A model generated the notes under the pieces. It was not told the DNA's origin. It did no database searches and saw only the letters and a program-made list of their open reading frames with translations. This document shows positions 1-8,454 of a stretch of DNA of 64,000 nucleotides, piece by piece. This DNA comes from Sphaerochaeta globosa str. Buddy. GTDB taxonomy: Bacteria; Spirochaetota; Spirochaetia; Sphaerochaetales; Sphaerochaetaceae. Each line of letters begins with the position of its first letter. Position 1 is the first letter of the stretch. The stretch is from contig NC_015152.1 of the NCBI RefSeq assembly GCF_000190435.1, positions 2,672,458 to 2,736,457 on the forward strand. Reading direction: 5' to 3'. The position numbers were made by a program, and so were the translations under genes.

Positions 1-1331
1 TTGGGCAGTCGTTTGGTCCAATACTCATCAAGCAACTTGGCAATATCCATTCTTGAGTTCTTTCCGGCTAGATATGCCTGAAGCGGGGCGGCCAATACGC
101 TCCTGTGGTCTGAAGGTGAATACGTAACGCCTTCGGCCAACAACCCGTCGTTGATCAGTTTCTTCAGACTGACATTGAACGGATTCGTGGGCTGTAACGT
201 AACGTTTGAGAACGCAGGGACAATCTCACACTGATTCACCAGACAATCCTGCCCTTCCTTTGTGAATACCAACCAATTCAAGAACAATCTTGCAGCTTTT
301 TTCTGCTCTTCGCTACTGTTGATTTTGTCAATCATAATAAACTTTGTTGCAGCTCCAAAAGCTTTCGCCTGGACAGCGGGGGCACCGTTAATGGGATAGC
401 CGCAGATACCATATTCCATACCCTGAACCGCAAAAGGGGCAAAATCAGGCCATGCCCAAGTTCCATTCAGCCAGAAAGCTGCTTCCCCTTCCGCCACATA
501 GCTGGCATTCAAATCATAGTCTGCAGCGAGCGGATCAGCATGGTTGATATTGGTGGAAATGAGATAGTCGTAGGTATCCATCACACCCTGGAAAATTGCA
601 TTATCTTCATACGTAGTCTTGCCATCGTGTACAGCTTTCAGGAATTGAATCCCACCCTTAATTGTCCCATCCTGCAATGCATATATCCATTGGTAGGTCT
701 TGTTGACAGACCAATCTTCCGAGTTGAGGACGACGGGATACTTCATCCCACCTTTCTGCAATTCAGTACAGAGGGCCTTGAAAGCGTCGAGCGTTGCATA
801 GGCAGTTGGAACAAAGGGTTTTCCAATAATTTTCTCAATTGCAGTCTTGTTATACAGCAAGCCAGTACCTTCAATGGTGAAAGGCATACCATACACCTTG
901 CCATTCATCACCGCCCCTAGTTCTCGCCCCCCAAGAGGAACCCAAGTTTCGTCAGACAAGTCGACCAATTTTTCTGCATACAAGTCCCGAATATTTGCCA
1001 AATCAACAATAGCCAACGTAGGGGCTTCACCTGATGCATACTTCTTGGCCAAAGCATCACCGGGAGAGGATGTCTCATACAGTTCAATGTCGACATTGTA
1101 CGTAGTGCCAAACACCTTACAGCCTGCCTGTAATGCTTCTGTAATTTCTGGTTTTGAATTCATGAATGTAATCGCAACAGTTTTTGGGAATGGGCTTCCT
1201 CCTACCAGCGCAATTTCTTCTGAAGAAACCGAAGACTCCCTCTTGATCGGGGCAGCTTGTTCAATATTTCCTGCAGCAAACGCTGGAAATACAAGGGTAA
1301 TGAGTAACCATACCAGCAAAGCTTTTTTCAT
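1..1331 (-). CDS. Sugar ABC transporter solute-binding protein (C-terminus outside window)
   Basis: Extracytoplasmic binding subunit of a carbohydrate ABC importer (family 1, MalE-like). The frame opens at ATG 1331, preceded by aaaggagag, and has no stop before the window edge, so about 443 residues are visible. The N-terminus MKKALLVWLLITLVF is a signal peptide. Further in, GMPFTIEGTGLLYNK and an AFWLNGTWAW-type segment are characteristic of sugar-binding proteins of this family. The gene reads away from the sugar-acid operon, across an intergenic region now holding an insertion sequence. A LacI-type operator-like palindrome lies about 60 bases upstream of the start. Permease genes would be expected beyond the window edge. 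The class is clear; the sugar cannot be named. Confidence 0.88.
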   Translation of the reverse strand, partial: MKKALLVWLLITLVFPAFAAGNIEQAAPIKRESSVSSEEIALVGGSPFPKTVAITFMNSKPEITEALQAGCKVFGTTYNVDIELYETSSPGDALAKKYASGEAPTLAIVDLANIRDLYAEKLVDLSDETWVPLGGRELGAVMNGKVYGMPFTIEGTGLLYNKTAIEKIIGKPFVPTAYATLDAFKALCTELQKGGMKYPVVLNSEDWSVNKTYQWIYALQDGTIKGGIQFLKAVHDGKTTYEDNAIFQGVMDTYDYLISTNINHADPLAADYDLNASYVAEGEAAFWLNGTWAWPDFAPFAVQGMEYGICGYPINGAPAVQAKAFGAATKFIMIDKINSSEEQKKAARLFLNWLVFTKEGQDCLVNQCEIVPAFSNVTLQPTNPFNVSLKKLINDGLLAEGVTYSPSDHRSVLAAPLQAYLAGKNSRMDIAKLLDEYWTKRLP

Positions 1332-1390
1332 AATTCTCTCCTTTTTATGATACAGCATCTTCTCGTGTAGTGTAGCACTCATTGCATATT

Positions 1391-1404
1391 TGTCAACGCT
1401 TACA
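1391..1404. promoter_or_regulatory. LacI-family operator-like site upstream of the binding-protein gene
   Basis: TGTCAACGCTTACA, close to the TGTAANCGNTTACA pattern used by many LacI-family regulators. It lies 60-73 bases upstream of the start at 1331, where a promoter is expected. It resembles the site at 2745-2760 on the other side of the insertion element. The regulator that reads it is not identified. Confidence 0.45.
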
Positions 1405-1444
1405 TGTGGTAGATTTTTAATTAATTCTACATTTATTTGTATTT

Positions 1445-1469
1445 AAACCCTCTTTTGCACAGTGTTGGT
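1445..1469 (+). repeat. Left terminal inverted repeat of the IS1595-type element
   Basis: 25 bp, the exact reverse complement of 2614-2638. The abutting target duplication copy TTGTATTT is at 1437-1444. Confidence 0.95.
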
Positions 1470-1489
1470 CGCCAACTGCAAATAGAGCG

Positions 1490-2515
1490 TTAGTTTGAGT
1501 ATTTCTCTCTGTAACTGAGCGAAATAGGGTTTTCGAAAACCCTGTTGAGTAGAGTTTCAATCTTTTTGTACGGGTCGTTGGGAGGATTGACAATAAAAGC
1601 AAAGAGGTTCAAGTAATCAGAGAGATTGGCTCTGTCAAAACCGGAATGCGAGTTCAGGAACTGCTTGAGCTGTCGACAGCGCTGGTTGATTTCGTTCATT
1701 GGATTTTCCTTGTCAGGCAAGCCTTTGAGCGACTTCGAGCTATGAGCTTCACTCACCAAGTGCAGGTCTTTCACCAGACTGTCATGGCTTTTCTCTCTAT
1801 CATGGACAAGGGTTGTCCCTGGCTCGATATGATGAAGGAATGCCTCCAACGTTTTCTTGGAGGATGTCTTTCCGTTCCCCTCGATGGTACAGAAAACATG
1901 GCCGGAGAGATCGCATCCTATCCCCATGCAGATCTGGTTTCGTGATAGACCACGATACTGCAGCCCATCCTCCTTCATCTGGATATCTTCTTTCCTCAGC
2001 TTGTAGAAGGTCTCATCGATGTAAGCTTTTCCCCTGAGAACAATAGTATCTTGGTATCCCCTGAGTGTAAGGCAGAGTTTGGATGTCCAGTAATTCGTTG
2101 TTGTGTCGCTGTTTCTGTTTGATTTCGATACTGAGTTGAAGCTCTGCATCCTGAACAAGCCGAGCAGATAATCCACCCATTCGCTTATGGGTATCTTGTG
2201 GTTGTCGAATATGGTGCCCGTTGTGACCGTGAAAGTCCTTTCGCAATCCGAACACCGGTAACGTCTGACATGGTTGCTCGTGAATCCGTATTTCTGGATC
2301 TTGAGGCTCTGGCAATACCGGCACTCCTGGGGTGCATAGGAGTTGAGAAGCTCACTTTCTTCGGTGTCCGAAATTGAGGGATGCTTCTTCTTGTAGTTGG
2401 ACAGATTGATTGCATCAATGAATGATTGCAACGGGGTCGCATCGTCCTTGCCGGTCCAGGGTGTCTCCTTCCTGGATGAAGTGATATGCTTGGGCATTGT
2501 GGTAGTCCTAAGCAT
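1490..2515 (-). CDS. IS1595-family (ISXO2-like) transposase
   Basis: A 341-residue DDE-type transposase that moves the surrounding element. Residues about 60-95 form a zinc ribbon (CRYCQS followed by YRCSDC). The catalytic domain shows YIDETF as the first acidic block, LVHDREKSH as the second, and a C-terminal block around INQRCRQLKQFL that fits the final catalytic region of IS1595 enzymes. The gene fills the element and ends 45 bases from the left inverted repeat. An in-frame ATG at 2497 (MPKHITS) is an alternative start. No frameshift is seen, so the enzyme is probably functional. Confidence 0.88.
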   Translation of the reverse strand: MLRTTTMPKHITSSRKETPWTGKDDATPLQSFIDAINLSNYKKKHPSISDTEESELLNSYAPQECRYCQSLKIQKYGFTSNHVRRYRCSDCERTFTVTTGTIFDNHKIPISEWVDYLLGLFRMQSFNSVSKSNRNSDTTTNYWTSKLCLTLRGYQDTIVLRGKAYIDETFYKLRKEDIQMKEDGLQYRGLSRNQICMGIGCDLSGHVFCTIEGNGKTSSKKTLEAFLHHIEPGTTLVHDREKSHDSLVKDLHLVSEAHSSKSLKGLPDKENPMNEINQRCRQLKQFLNSHSGFDRANLSDYLNLFAFIVNPPNDPYKKIETLLNRVFENPISLSYREKYSN

Positions 2516-2613
2516 TGGGAGAACAATGGGCAGGGACTACCACATCTTCTGCTCCATCGCCCTCTCAATGCCTTATTACCTTACCACTAATTTCAATATT
2601 TTGCTAACAGTTT

Positions 2614-2638
2614 ACCAACACTGTGCAAAAGAGGGTTT
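2614..2638 (-). repeat. Right terminal inverted repeat of the IS1595-type element
   Basis: 25 bp, the exact reverse complement of 1445-1469. The second target duplication copy TTGTATTT follows at 2639-2646. Confidence 0.95.
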
Positions 2639-2744
2639 TTGTATTTTAATTTATTATATTATTATAATATATTGTTTTACATAGTTTTTAAAATTCTCTG
2701 TATGGTAATTGCTTCTACCATAGAATGCAAAATATATAGATTTA

Positions 2745-2760
2745 ATGTAATCGCTTACAT
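2745..2760. promoter_or_regulatory. LacI-family operator-like palindrome
   Basis: ATGTAATCGCTTACAT: perfect 6-bp arms (ATGTAA/TTACAT) around TCGC. It fits the TGTAANCGNTTACA LacI/GalR-type pattern and resembles sites 1391-1404 and 48384-48397. No LacI gene lies beside it, so the cognate regulator is unknown. Confidence 0.55.
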
Positions 2761-2899
2761 ATTCTCTAATCAAAAATATATCAATCCCAAAAAGAAAGAT
2801 CATTTCGTCCTTAGGTATCTAGGGAACAAGCCATTCAAAGCGTAAAAAACGGCTTGTGGTGAATTCGGTGAAAAGTCATCGTGAAATCTATAGTTCGCT

Positions 2900-2919
2900 T
2901 GAAATTGGTTACCATTTCA
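2900..2919. promoter_or_regulatory. Hexuronate-type (GntR/UxuR-like) operator candidate
   Basis: TGAAATTGGTTACCATTTCA is an imperfect palindrome centred on GGTTACC. It resembles the ATTGGTATACCAAT-type operators of the GntR regulators ExuR and UxuR, but is one base shorter in the centre. It lies about 265 bases upstream of an operon carrying a mannonate dehydratase, which makes the resemblance relevant. No GntR gene is in this window. Confidence 0.35.
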
Positions 2920-3125
2920 AATTTCCGATAAAAATCATTTTGTACAAATGGATATATTGTTTTTAGGATACATATACAGGAGTATGTATAAGTAAAATTA
3001 TACCTAATCGTATTTATCTTTTTTTATTATATATATTTAATTAATTTTTAAGAAAATTACCTGTACTTCTAGACAATAAATGAGATAGTTGTTTTATGCA
3101 AATAATAGTTATATTTTTCATGGAT

Positions 3126-3147
3126 TTCTACGTTTCTTAGCGTAGAA
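3126..3147. promoter_or_regulatory. Inverted repeat close to the operon start
   Basis: TTCTACG and CGTAGAA, separated by 8 bases, 35-56 bases upstream of ATG 3182. It could be an operator for the operon's AraC-type regulator or a leader hairpin; the sequence does not decide. Confidence 0.35.
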
Positions 3148-3181
3148 TAACTATAGAGAAGCAATTCCAAGGAGAGAATCT

Positions 3182-4528
3182 TTGATGAGAGCAAGCCAAC
3201 AAATCGATCCAGAAACCCTCAGGATCACCGACATGCGATTTGCAGATATCATCGATGCACCGAAGCGATGTACTTTGATGAAGATCATGACAAATCAAGG
3301 CATCGAAGGGTACGGAGAAGTCAGAGATGCTGCCAGTAAAACTTATGCACTTATGCTAAAGAGCAGAATCATCGGCGAGAATCCCTGCAATGTAGATAAG
3401 ATTTTTCGAAAAATCAAACAATTCGGAGGTCACTCCCGTCAAGGTGGTGGGGTCTCAGGCATCGAAATTGCACTTTGGGATATTGTAGGCAAAGTCTATC
3501 AAGTCCCTCTTTACCAACTGCTCGGAGGCAAGTATCGAGACAAAATACGAATCTACTGTGATACCGATGTAGAAGGTAGACATAGTGGGTTGGAAATGGG
3601 GAAGGCACTGAAAGAACGGATGGCGATGGGATTCACTTTTCTAAAAATGGATCTTGGTATCGGAATGTTATTAGGTAAAGAGGGAATGCTTACTGCTCCT
3701 TTAGGATTACTTGAGGAGATGAAAACCTATGCTCCGCATGTATTGAATGCCCAAGGTGGTTCTGTTACTTCGGACATGATCAGTCATCAGAAGAGTTATG
3801 CCCTTGCCACTACAGCTCACCCATTTACTGGGATTCACCTTACGGAAAAGGGTCTGGATTACCTGGAAACGTATATTTCTGACGTCAGATCGGTTATTGG
3901 GTATGACATCCCGCTGGCTGTAGACCACTTTGGTCACGTTTGTGTTGAGGATGGCATACGTTTCGCCCGTAGGATGGAAAAGTACAATCTTGCCTGGATC
4001 GAGGATATTGTTCCCTGGATGTACACTGACCAGTATAGGCGCCTTAAGGAAGCAACGACCATTCCGGTCTGTACAGGGGAGGATATCTATCTCGCAGAAA
4101 ACTTCAAACCGTTGGTGGAGTCGCATGCTGTCTCGGTTATCCACCCAGACATTTTAACCTGCGGTGGAGCTGCAGAACTGAAGAGAATAGCCGATATGGC
4201 CGATGATGCCGGTATTGCAGTGGCCATTCATATGGCTGAAAGTCCAATCGCGTGTATGGCAGCGGTACATGTAGCAGCAGCAATGCATAATGTCATGGCC
4301 TTGGAACTACACTCTGTGGATGTTCCGTGGTGGAAGAATATTGTCATCGGTCTTGATGAGCCGCTTATTCATGATGGATTCATCAAGGTGCCAGAGAAAC
4401 CAGGACTCGGTATTGAGTCTTTGAACGATTCGGTTATTCAAGCGCATCTCAATCCCAAGATTCCAGGCCTGTGGGAAAGCACCGATGAGTGGGACCAGGA
4501 GTTCTCAAACGACAGACTCTGGAGCTAA
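3182..4528 (+). CDS. Enolase-superfamily sugar-acid dehydratase (mandelate racemase/galactonate dehydratase-like)
   Basis: Probable cytoplasmic Mg-dependent enzyme that abstracts the alpha proton of a sugar acid and eliminates water. It has 448 residues, longer than the usual 380-400. The N-terminal capping domain is followed by the barrel. Visible active-site segments are FLKMDLG (second strand, only one Lys where KxK is common), AVDHFGH, WIEDIVPW and TGEDIYL (the three acidic metal ligands), and IHMAES (the His strand). The start at ATG 3182 has aaggagag upstream. It is the first gene of the operon and is followed by an RraA-like aldolase and a TRAP transporter, so the substrate is likely an imported aldonate or uronate. 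The exact substrate cannot be read from sequence. Confidence 0.82.
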   Translation: MMRASQQIDPETLRITDMRFADIIDAPKRCTLMKIMTNQGIEGYGEVRDAASKTYALMLKSRIIGENPCNVDKIFRKIKQFGGHSRQGGGVSGIEIALWDIVGKVYQVPLYQLLGGKYRDKIRIYCDTDVEGRHSGLEMGKALKERMAMGFTFLKMDLGIGMLLGKEGMLTAPLGLLEEMKTYAPHVLNAQGGSVTSDMISHQKSYALATTAHPFTGIHLTEKGLDYLETYISDVRSVIGYDIPLAVDHFGHVCVEDGIRFARRMEKYNLAWIEDIVPWMYTDQYRRLKEATTIPVCTGEDIYLAENFKPLVESHAVSVIHPDILTCGGAAELKRIADMADDAGIAVAIHMAESPIACMAAVHVAAAMHNVMALELHSVDVPWWKNIVIGLDEPLIHDGFIKVPEKPGLGIESLNDSVIQAHLNPKIPGLWESTDEWDQEFSNDRLWS

Positions 4529-4561
4529 AGGCTCCAATACTATAAGGATGGGTACAAAGCT

Positions 4562-5494
4562 ATGATTTTCACGACACCAGAGGAGTTGATTTCAATAACC
4601 CCCCAATGGAAAGGAGAACGGTTTGCCGACGGGAGGCCCAAGGTAGCGGACCGCTACTTGGAGGCTTTACGACAGATGACATTGGAGGAGCTATGGAAGG
4701 TCATCTTCGTCAAAGGGTATGAAAACCAGTTCATTGCGATGAAGTCGCTCCACCCGGAGTTCAAGGAGTCCGGGGATGTTAATTGTAAGCTGATCGGTAG
4801 GGCGGTAACTGCCATGTATGCCCCCTCTCGGCCGGACTATCATGAAGCTTCCCTCACCCTTGCACAACAGAAGGGGCTTTCCGGTACACCCAACCAGTGG
4901 ATTATCGACAGCCTCACCGAAGGCGACGTAATTATTATTGACATGTATGACAAAATCTATAAGGGAACCTTCGTAGGTGGTAATTTGCTTACTGCCATCC
5001 AAACGAAAACAATTCATGGTGGAGCTGTTATCTGGGGCGGCATACGAGATGTAGAACAAATGCAGAAGGTACCCGATGTACAGGTATATTACCGAGGCAT
5101 CGATCCAACCCCAATCAGAGATTTCTCCATGCTTCAGATGAATGGTGCCATCAGGCTTGGCCAGGGTCGGGAAGCAGCCATCTGCCTCCCCGGGGATATT
5201 GTGTACGGTTGTAGTGGCGGAGTGCTCTTCATTCCTCCACACCTAGTAGCTTCTGTGGTCGATGGAGCGTTCAAGACGCAGATCAAGGACCTTTTTGGAT
5301 TTGAGATGATCTCCCTGAATCGATTCACTACCGCCCAAATAGATAAACATGTCTGGACGAAAGAAATGCTCGATCTGTTGGTCGAGTTCATCAAAACCGA
5401 CCCAAAAGCAGATGCTTACCGCGGAATCGATTGGTCGGAAGAGTATTCTTTAGCAAATGACCTGACCGCACACAGTGGTCAAAGTGCATTATAA
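4562..5494 (+). CDS. RraA/HMG-aldolase-family protein
   Basis: 310 residues with the RraA-like fold (4-hydroxy-4-methyl-2-oxoglutarate aldolase/oxaloacetate decarboxylase relatives, formerly annotated as dimethylmenaquinone methyltransferases). The family's hallmark glycine-rich loop and metal-site segment appear as VGGNLLTAIQTK and WGGIRDVEQM, followed by CLPGDIVYGCSGGVLFIP. Members near sugar-acid genes usually cleave or decarboxylate 2-keto acids. Here it follows a sugar-acid dehydratase by 33 bases, so it may act on the keto product. It is longer than minimal RraA (about 160-230 residues), with an N-terminal extension of about 80 residues. The reaction is inferred from context. Confidence 0.78.
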   Translation: MIFTTPEELISITPQWKGERFADGRPKVADRYLEALRQMTLEELWKVIFVKGYENQFIAMKSLHPEFKESGDVNCKLIGRAVTAMYAPSRPDYHEASLTLAQQKGLSGTPNQWIIDSLTEGDVIIIDMYDKIYKGTFVGGNLLTAIQTKTIHGGAVIWGGIRDVEQMQKVPDVQVYYRGIDPTPIRDFSMLQMNGAIRLGQGREAAICLPGDIVYGCSGGVLFIPPHLVASVVDGAFKTQIKDLFGFEMISLNRFTTAQIDKHVWTKEMLDLLVEFIKTDPKADAYRGIDWSEEYSLANDLTAHSGQSAL

Positions 5495-5529
5495 ACCGTT
5501 TATTTCGTTGTTCCAAAAAGGAGGAAAAC

Positions 5530-6537
5530 ATGAAAATGGTAAAACGTATCGTATTGGCTCTGCTCGTGCTCCTGCTCAGTTCATCGTTGTTCGCAACCGG
5601 ACAAGCAGAGACCGCGGCAAAGCCCGTTGTCTTGAAAGTCAGCATGGCAGAAACCTCGACTGACATCAAGGGCGATATCATCAAGGATATGGCCGCTGAG
5701 GTTGAGAGTGCTACCAATGGAAGAATCAAGTTCGAAATCTACTACAGTAACGAACTGGGTTCCTTGGCCGACGTCACAGAACAGATGGTCATGGGTGGAA
5801 ATATCTTGGCAGGAACCTCCGGTGACTTCTATGCCACCTATGGAAGTCCTGACATCATGGGGACGGCGCTACTATACGCTCTTCCAACCCCTGATGCCGT
5901 GCAGAAGTTCAATGACTCTCCGCTTTTCCAAAAAATGGCGAACGACATTGAGAAGGCCTCTGGACTAAAGATGCTCTGCATGAACTGGGCTGCTGCCCCT
6001 AGAAGTGTGATGTCTACCAAACCTATCAACAACATTGCAGACTTGAAGAATCTCAAGCTTCGCGTTCCCGGTGCAGCAGTTTCTGCCTTCTTCCAGGCTT
6101 TAGGCTCCTCCACCGAGTCGATGCCCTTTAGCGAAATTTACACAGCCATGAGTCAAGGAGTGCTTCAGGCTTGTGAAGCTCCATTGAGTACCCTTTACTC
6201 TTACAGCCTGCATGAAGTCGCCAAGAACATCTATCTCTCGGAACACTCCCTCGCTCCGTCATGCTGGGCAATGAGTGCCACAATCTTCAACAGTCTCTCC
6301 TCCGCCGACCAGAAGGTCCTTCAAGATGCTATGGTCAAGTACGGGAAGGTTTTCACCCAGAAGGGATTGGAAACGCAAGCCTCGTATCGTCAGAAGATGG
6401 AAGAAGCCGGTGTGAAGTTCGTCAAACCCTCTGCTGTGGATGTCGAGACTCTGAAGAAGGCAGGCAAGGCTAGCTTTGCAATGTTCCCGAATATGACTGC
6501 GGGGCTCTTCGATCAGATTTCTGCGATAATCTACTAA
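5530..6537 (+). CDS. dctP: TRAP transporter solute-binding protein (DctP family)
   Basis: 335 residues. It is exported by a signal peptide (MKMVKRIVLALLVLLLSSS, then FATGQAE) and captures a carboxylate-bearing solute for the TRAP permease. Family features include the KFEIYYSNELGSLADVTEQM region and the FxxLRVPG-type segment NLKLRVPGAAV containing the Arg that usually binds the substrate carboxylate. The start at ATG 5530 has aaaggaggaaaac directly upstream. It is followed by an 18-bp-stem hairpin and then the two membrane subunits. Given the operon, the ligand is probably a sugar acid. Confidence 0.92.
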   Translation: MKMVKRIVLALLVLLLSSSLFATGQAETAAKPVVLKVSMAETSTDIKGDIIKDMAAEVESATNGRIKFEIYYSNELGSLADVTEQMVMGGNILAGTSGDFYATYGSPDIMGTALLYALPTPDAVQKFNDSPLFQKMANDIEKASGLKMLCMNWAAAPRSVMSTKPINNIADLKNLKLRVPGAAVSAFFQALGSSTESMPFSEIYTAMSQGVLQACEAPLSTLYSYSLHEVAKNIYLSEHSLAPSCWAMSATIFNSLSSADQKVLQDAMVKYGKVFTQKGLETQASYRQKMEEAGVKFVKPSAVDVETLKKAGKASFAMFPNMTAGLFDQISAIIY

Positions 6538-6544
6538 CCTATTT

Positions 6545-6590
6545 GAAGACCCTCCTTTCGATGGGAAAGCCTATCGGAAGGGAGGTCTTC
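6545..6590 (+). terminator. Intercistronic hairpin after the TRAP binding-protein gene
   Basis: An 18-bp stem (6545-6562 with 6573-6590, a few G-T pairs) around a 10-base loop, immediately after the dctP stop. No long T-run follows, so it is probably a partial terminator or a 3'-end stabiliser that raises binding-protein levels over permease levels. Confidence 0.6.
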
Positions 6591-6621
6591 TCTCAAATTC
6601 ATACAACACAGGAATGAGTAA

Positions 6622-7164
6622 ATGAAAAAGAAACTCCTTTGGTTGATACTTCACATTGAGGAAACCATCTCGGTCATCGGCCTCTCGGGAATGTTGCTGT
6701 TTACCATCTTCAATGTGGTCATGCGCTATGCATTCGATAGACCCAAGAGCTGGGCGACAGAACTTGCGGTCATCTGCCTGGTCTGGGCTACCTTTCCCGG
6801 AGCTGCTGCCTGCCATAAAAAGAATCTCCACTATGGAATGGATTTCCTCGTCAACCGACTGCCCGAGAATATGCAGTATAGACTTCGTCAAGTCCTAATG
6901 GGGGTTTGCGTAATTCTATTCGCAACACTGACCTATGTGGCTATCGCATTTACCATCAGAACTACCAAGACTACTTCATTTTTCATGGTCTCCTACCGAT
7001 TCATCAACAGCGCAGCCATCGTCGGGTTCCTCAGCATGACCATTTATTCGCTCTACTTCTTCATCAAGAGTATCAAAGCACCTGACTATTTCAAGCAATA
7101 CTACGCTAATGCCTATCAAGAAACCGACGATATGAAAGTCGAGCTTCAAGGAGAACAAGCATGA
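6622..7164 (+). CDS. dctQ: TRAP transporter small membrane subunit (DctQ family)
   Basis: 180 residues with about four transmembrane segments (ISVIGLSGMLLFTIFNVVM, a segment around VICLVWATFPGAAA, then VCVILFATLTYVAIAF and AIVGFLSMTIYSLYF). The MRYAFDRPKSWATELA stretch and the central acidic/His region are typical of DctQ. It partners with the large subunit, whose start overlaps its stop by 4 bases (ATGA), indicating translational coupling. Confidence 0.88.
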   Translation: MKKKLLWLILHIEETISVIGLSGMLLFTIFNVVMRYAFDRPKSWATELAVICLVWATFPGAAACHKKNLHYGMDFLVNRLPENMQYRLRQVLMGVCVILFATLTYVAIAFTIRTTKTTSFFMVSYRFINSAAIVGFLSMTIYSLYFFIKSIKAPDYFKQYYANAYQETDDMKVELQGEQA

Positions 7165-8441
7165 ACCTTATCCCATTGTGTATCCTTGCCATTAGCTTCA
7201 TGCTTGGCTTCCCCTGCGCCTTCGCCCTGATCATCTCGGTCATCCCCTACTTCATCCTTGACCCCTATATTTCAATCAACGTCGTCATACAACGACTTGT
7301 CTCCTCTTCAGAGAGTATCTCCTTAATGGCCGTCCCCTTCTTCATCACCGCCGGCACAATCATGAACTACTCAGGAATTTCCGGAAAGCTCATGTCTCTA
7401 GCCGATGCCCTGGTGGGTCATCTTACCGGTGGTCTTGGACATGTCAATGTCCTTCTTTCCACCTTGATGGGAGGTATCTCCGGAAGCGGAGCTGCCGATG
7501 CTGCAATGGAATGCAAACTCCTTGTTCCCGAAATGGAGAAGCGGGGGTATGACAAAGGCTTCAGCGCTGCAGTAACCGCAGCTTCAGCTTGCATTACTCC
7601 AATCATCCCTCCTGGAGTTGGGTTAGTCGTCTTCGCCTTCGTCTGTGAAGTTTCCCTTGGGAAACTGATGAGTGCTGGATATATACCCGGTTTACTGATG
7701 ATGATCGGCATGATGCTGTTAGTTGGCTTCATCAGCCGAAAGCGAGGATACAAGCCCTCAAGAACAAAACGGGCAACCATCAAGGAGATTTTGACTCTGA
7801 CTAAGCAGTCCAGTTGGGCGCTCTTCCTCCCCTTTGGATTAATAATGGGCCTTCGTTTCGGCATGTTCACCGCCACTGAAGGTGGAGCTATGATGGCTCT
7901 CTATTCCCTGATCATTGGTAAATATGTCTATAAGGAACTGAAGTTCCGTGATCTTCCCAAGATTCTCTATGAATCGGTATTGAGCATGGCAGCCGTCATG
8001 CTGGTCCTCACCGCAGCCAATGTCTTCAGTTACTATCTTAGCTGGGAAAGAATTCCCCAAGCCCTCAGCGCTTCACTCATTGAAATCAGCAAAAACAAAT
8101 ATCTCTTCCTACTCTTCGTCAATGTACTTCTGCTTATTCTTGGGATGTTCCTTGACGGCATGGCTACGATGATTATCCTAGCCCCATTATTGGCACCAGT
8201 TGCGACCGCATTGGGAATCGATTTGGTACAATTTGGTCTGGTTATGTGCCTCAACTGCGCCATCGGGGCGATCACCCCACCATTTGGGACTTATATCTTC
8301 CTTGTCTCAGGGACGGTCAAGGTGAAGACAGACCTCCTTGTCAGGGAACTACTTCCCTTCATAGGGGTTTGTATCGCGGTGTTAATAGTAATAACCTATA
8401 TCCCATGGTTTACCATGGTCATACCCAATCTTCTCTTCTAA
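7161..8441 (+). CDS. dctM: TRAP transporter large membrane subunit (DctM family)
   Basis: 426 residues, highly hydrophobic, the sodium-coupled translocation subunit. Family signatures are the two re-entrant hairpin regions, GGISGSGAADAA and AITPPFGTYIF, and the ACITPIIPPG segment. About 11-12 transmembrane helices are expected. It overlaps dctQ by 4 bases. Together with 5530-6537 and 6622-7164 it makes a complete three-part TRAP importer. Confidence 0.93.
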   Translation: MNLIPLCILAISFMLGFPCAFALIISVIPYFILDPYISINVVIQRLVSSSESISLMAVPFFITAGTIMNYSGISGKLMSLADALVGHLTGGLGHVNVLLSTLMGGISGSGAADAAMECKLLVPEMEKRGYDKGFSAAVTAASACITPIIPPGVGLVVFAFVCEVSLGKLMSAGYIPGLLMMIGMMLLVGFISRKRGYKPSRTKRATIKEILTLTKQSSWALFLPFGLIMGLRFGMFTATEGGAMMALYSLIIGKYVYKELKFRDLPKILYESVLSMAAVMLVLTAANVFSYYLSWERIPQALSASLIEISKNKYLFLLFVNVLLLILGMFLDGMATMIILAPLLAPVATALGIDLVQFGLVMCLNCAIGAITPPFGTYIFLVSGTVKVKTDLLVRELLPFIGVCIAVLIVITYIPWFTMVIPNLLF

Positions 8442-8454
8442 AGGAAGGCTAGGA

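Larger units (their letters stand above)
1445..2638 (-). mobile_element. Complete IS1595-family insertion sequence (1194 bp)
   Basis: The ends are perfect 25-bp inverted repeats (1445-1469 and 2614-2638, starting AAACCCTCTTTTGCACAGTG). They are flanked by an exact 8-bp direct repeat TTGTATTT (1437-1444 and 2639-2646), which is the target duplication. An 8-bp duplication and an ISXO2-like DDE transposase with an N-terminal zinc ribbon fit the IS1595 family. The single transposase gene is intact and the ends are undiverged, so insertion is probably recent. The element lies in the intergenic region between two divergent sugar-metabolism transcription units. Confidence 0.92.
2639..3181 (+). other. 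AT-rich control region upstream of the sugar-acid operon
   Basis: 540 bases without a credible gene and very AT-rich. It holds the operator-like palindromes listed separately (2745-2760, 2900-2919, 3126-3147). Before the insertion event this region was continuous with 1332-1436 and would have been the shared divergent promoter region. I cannot place a -10/-35 pair with confidence. Confidence 0.6.
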
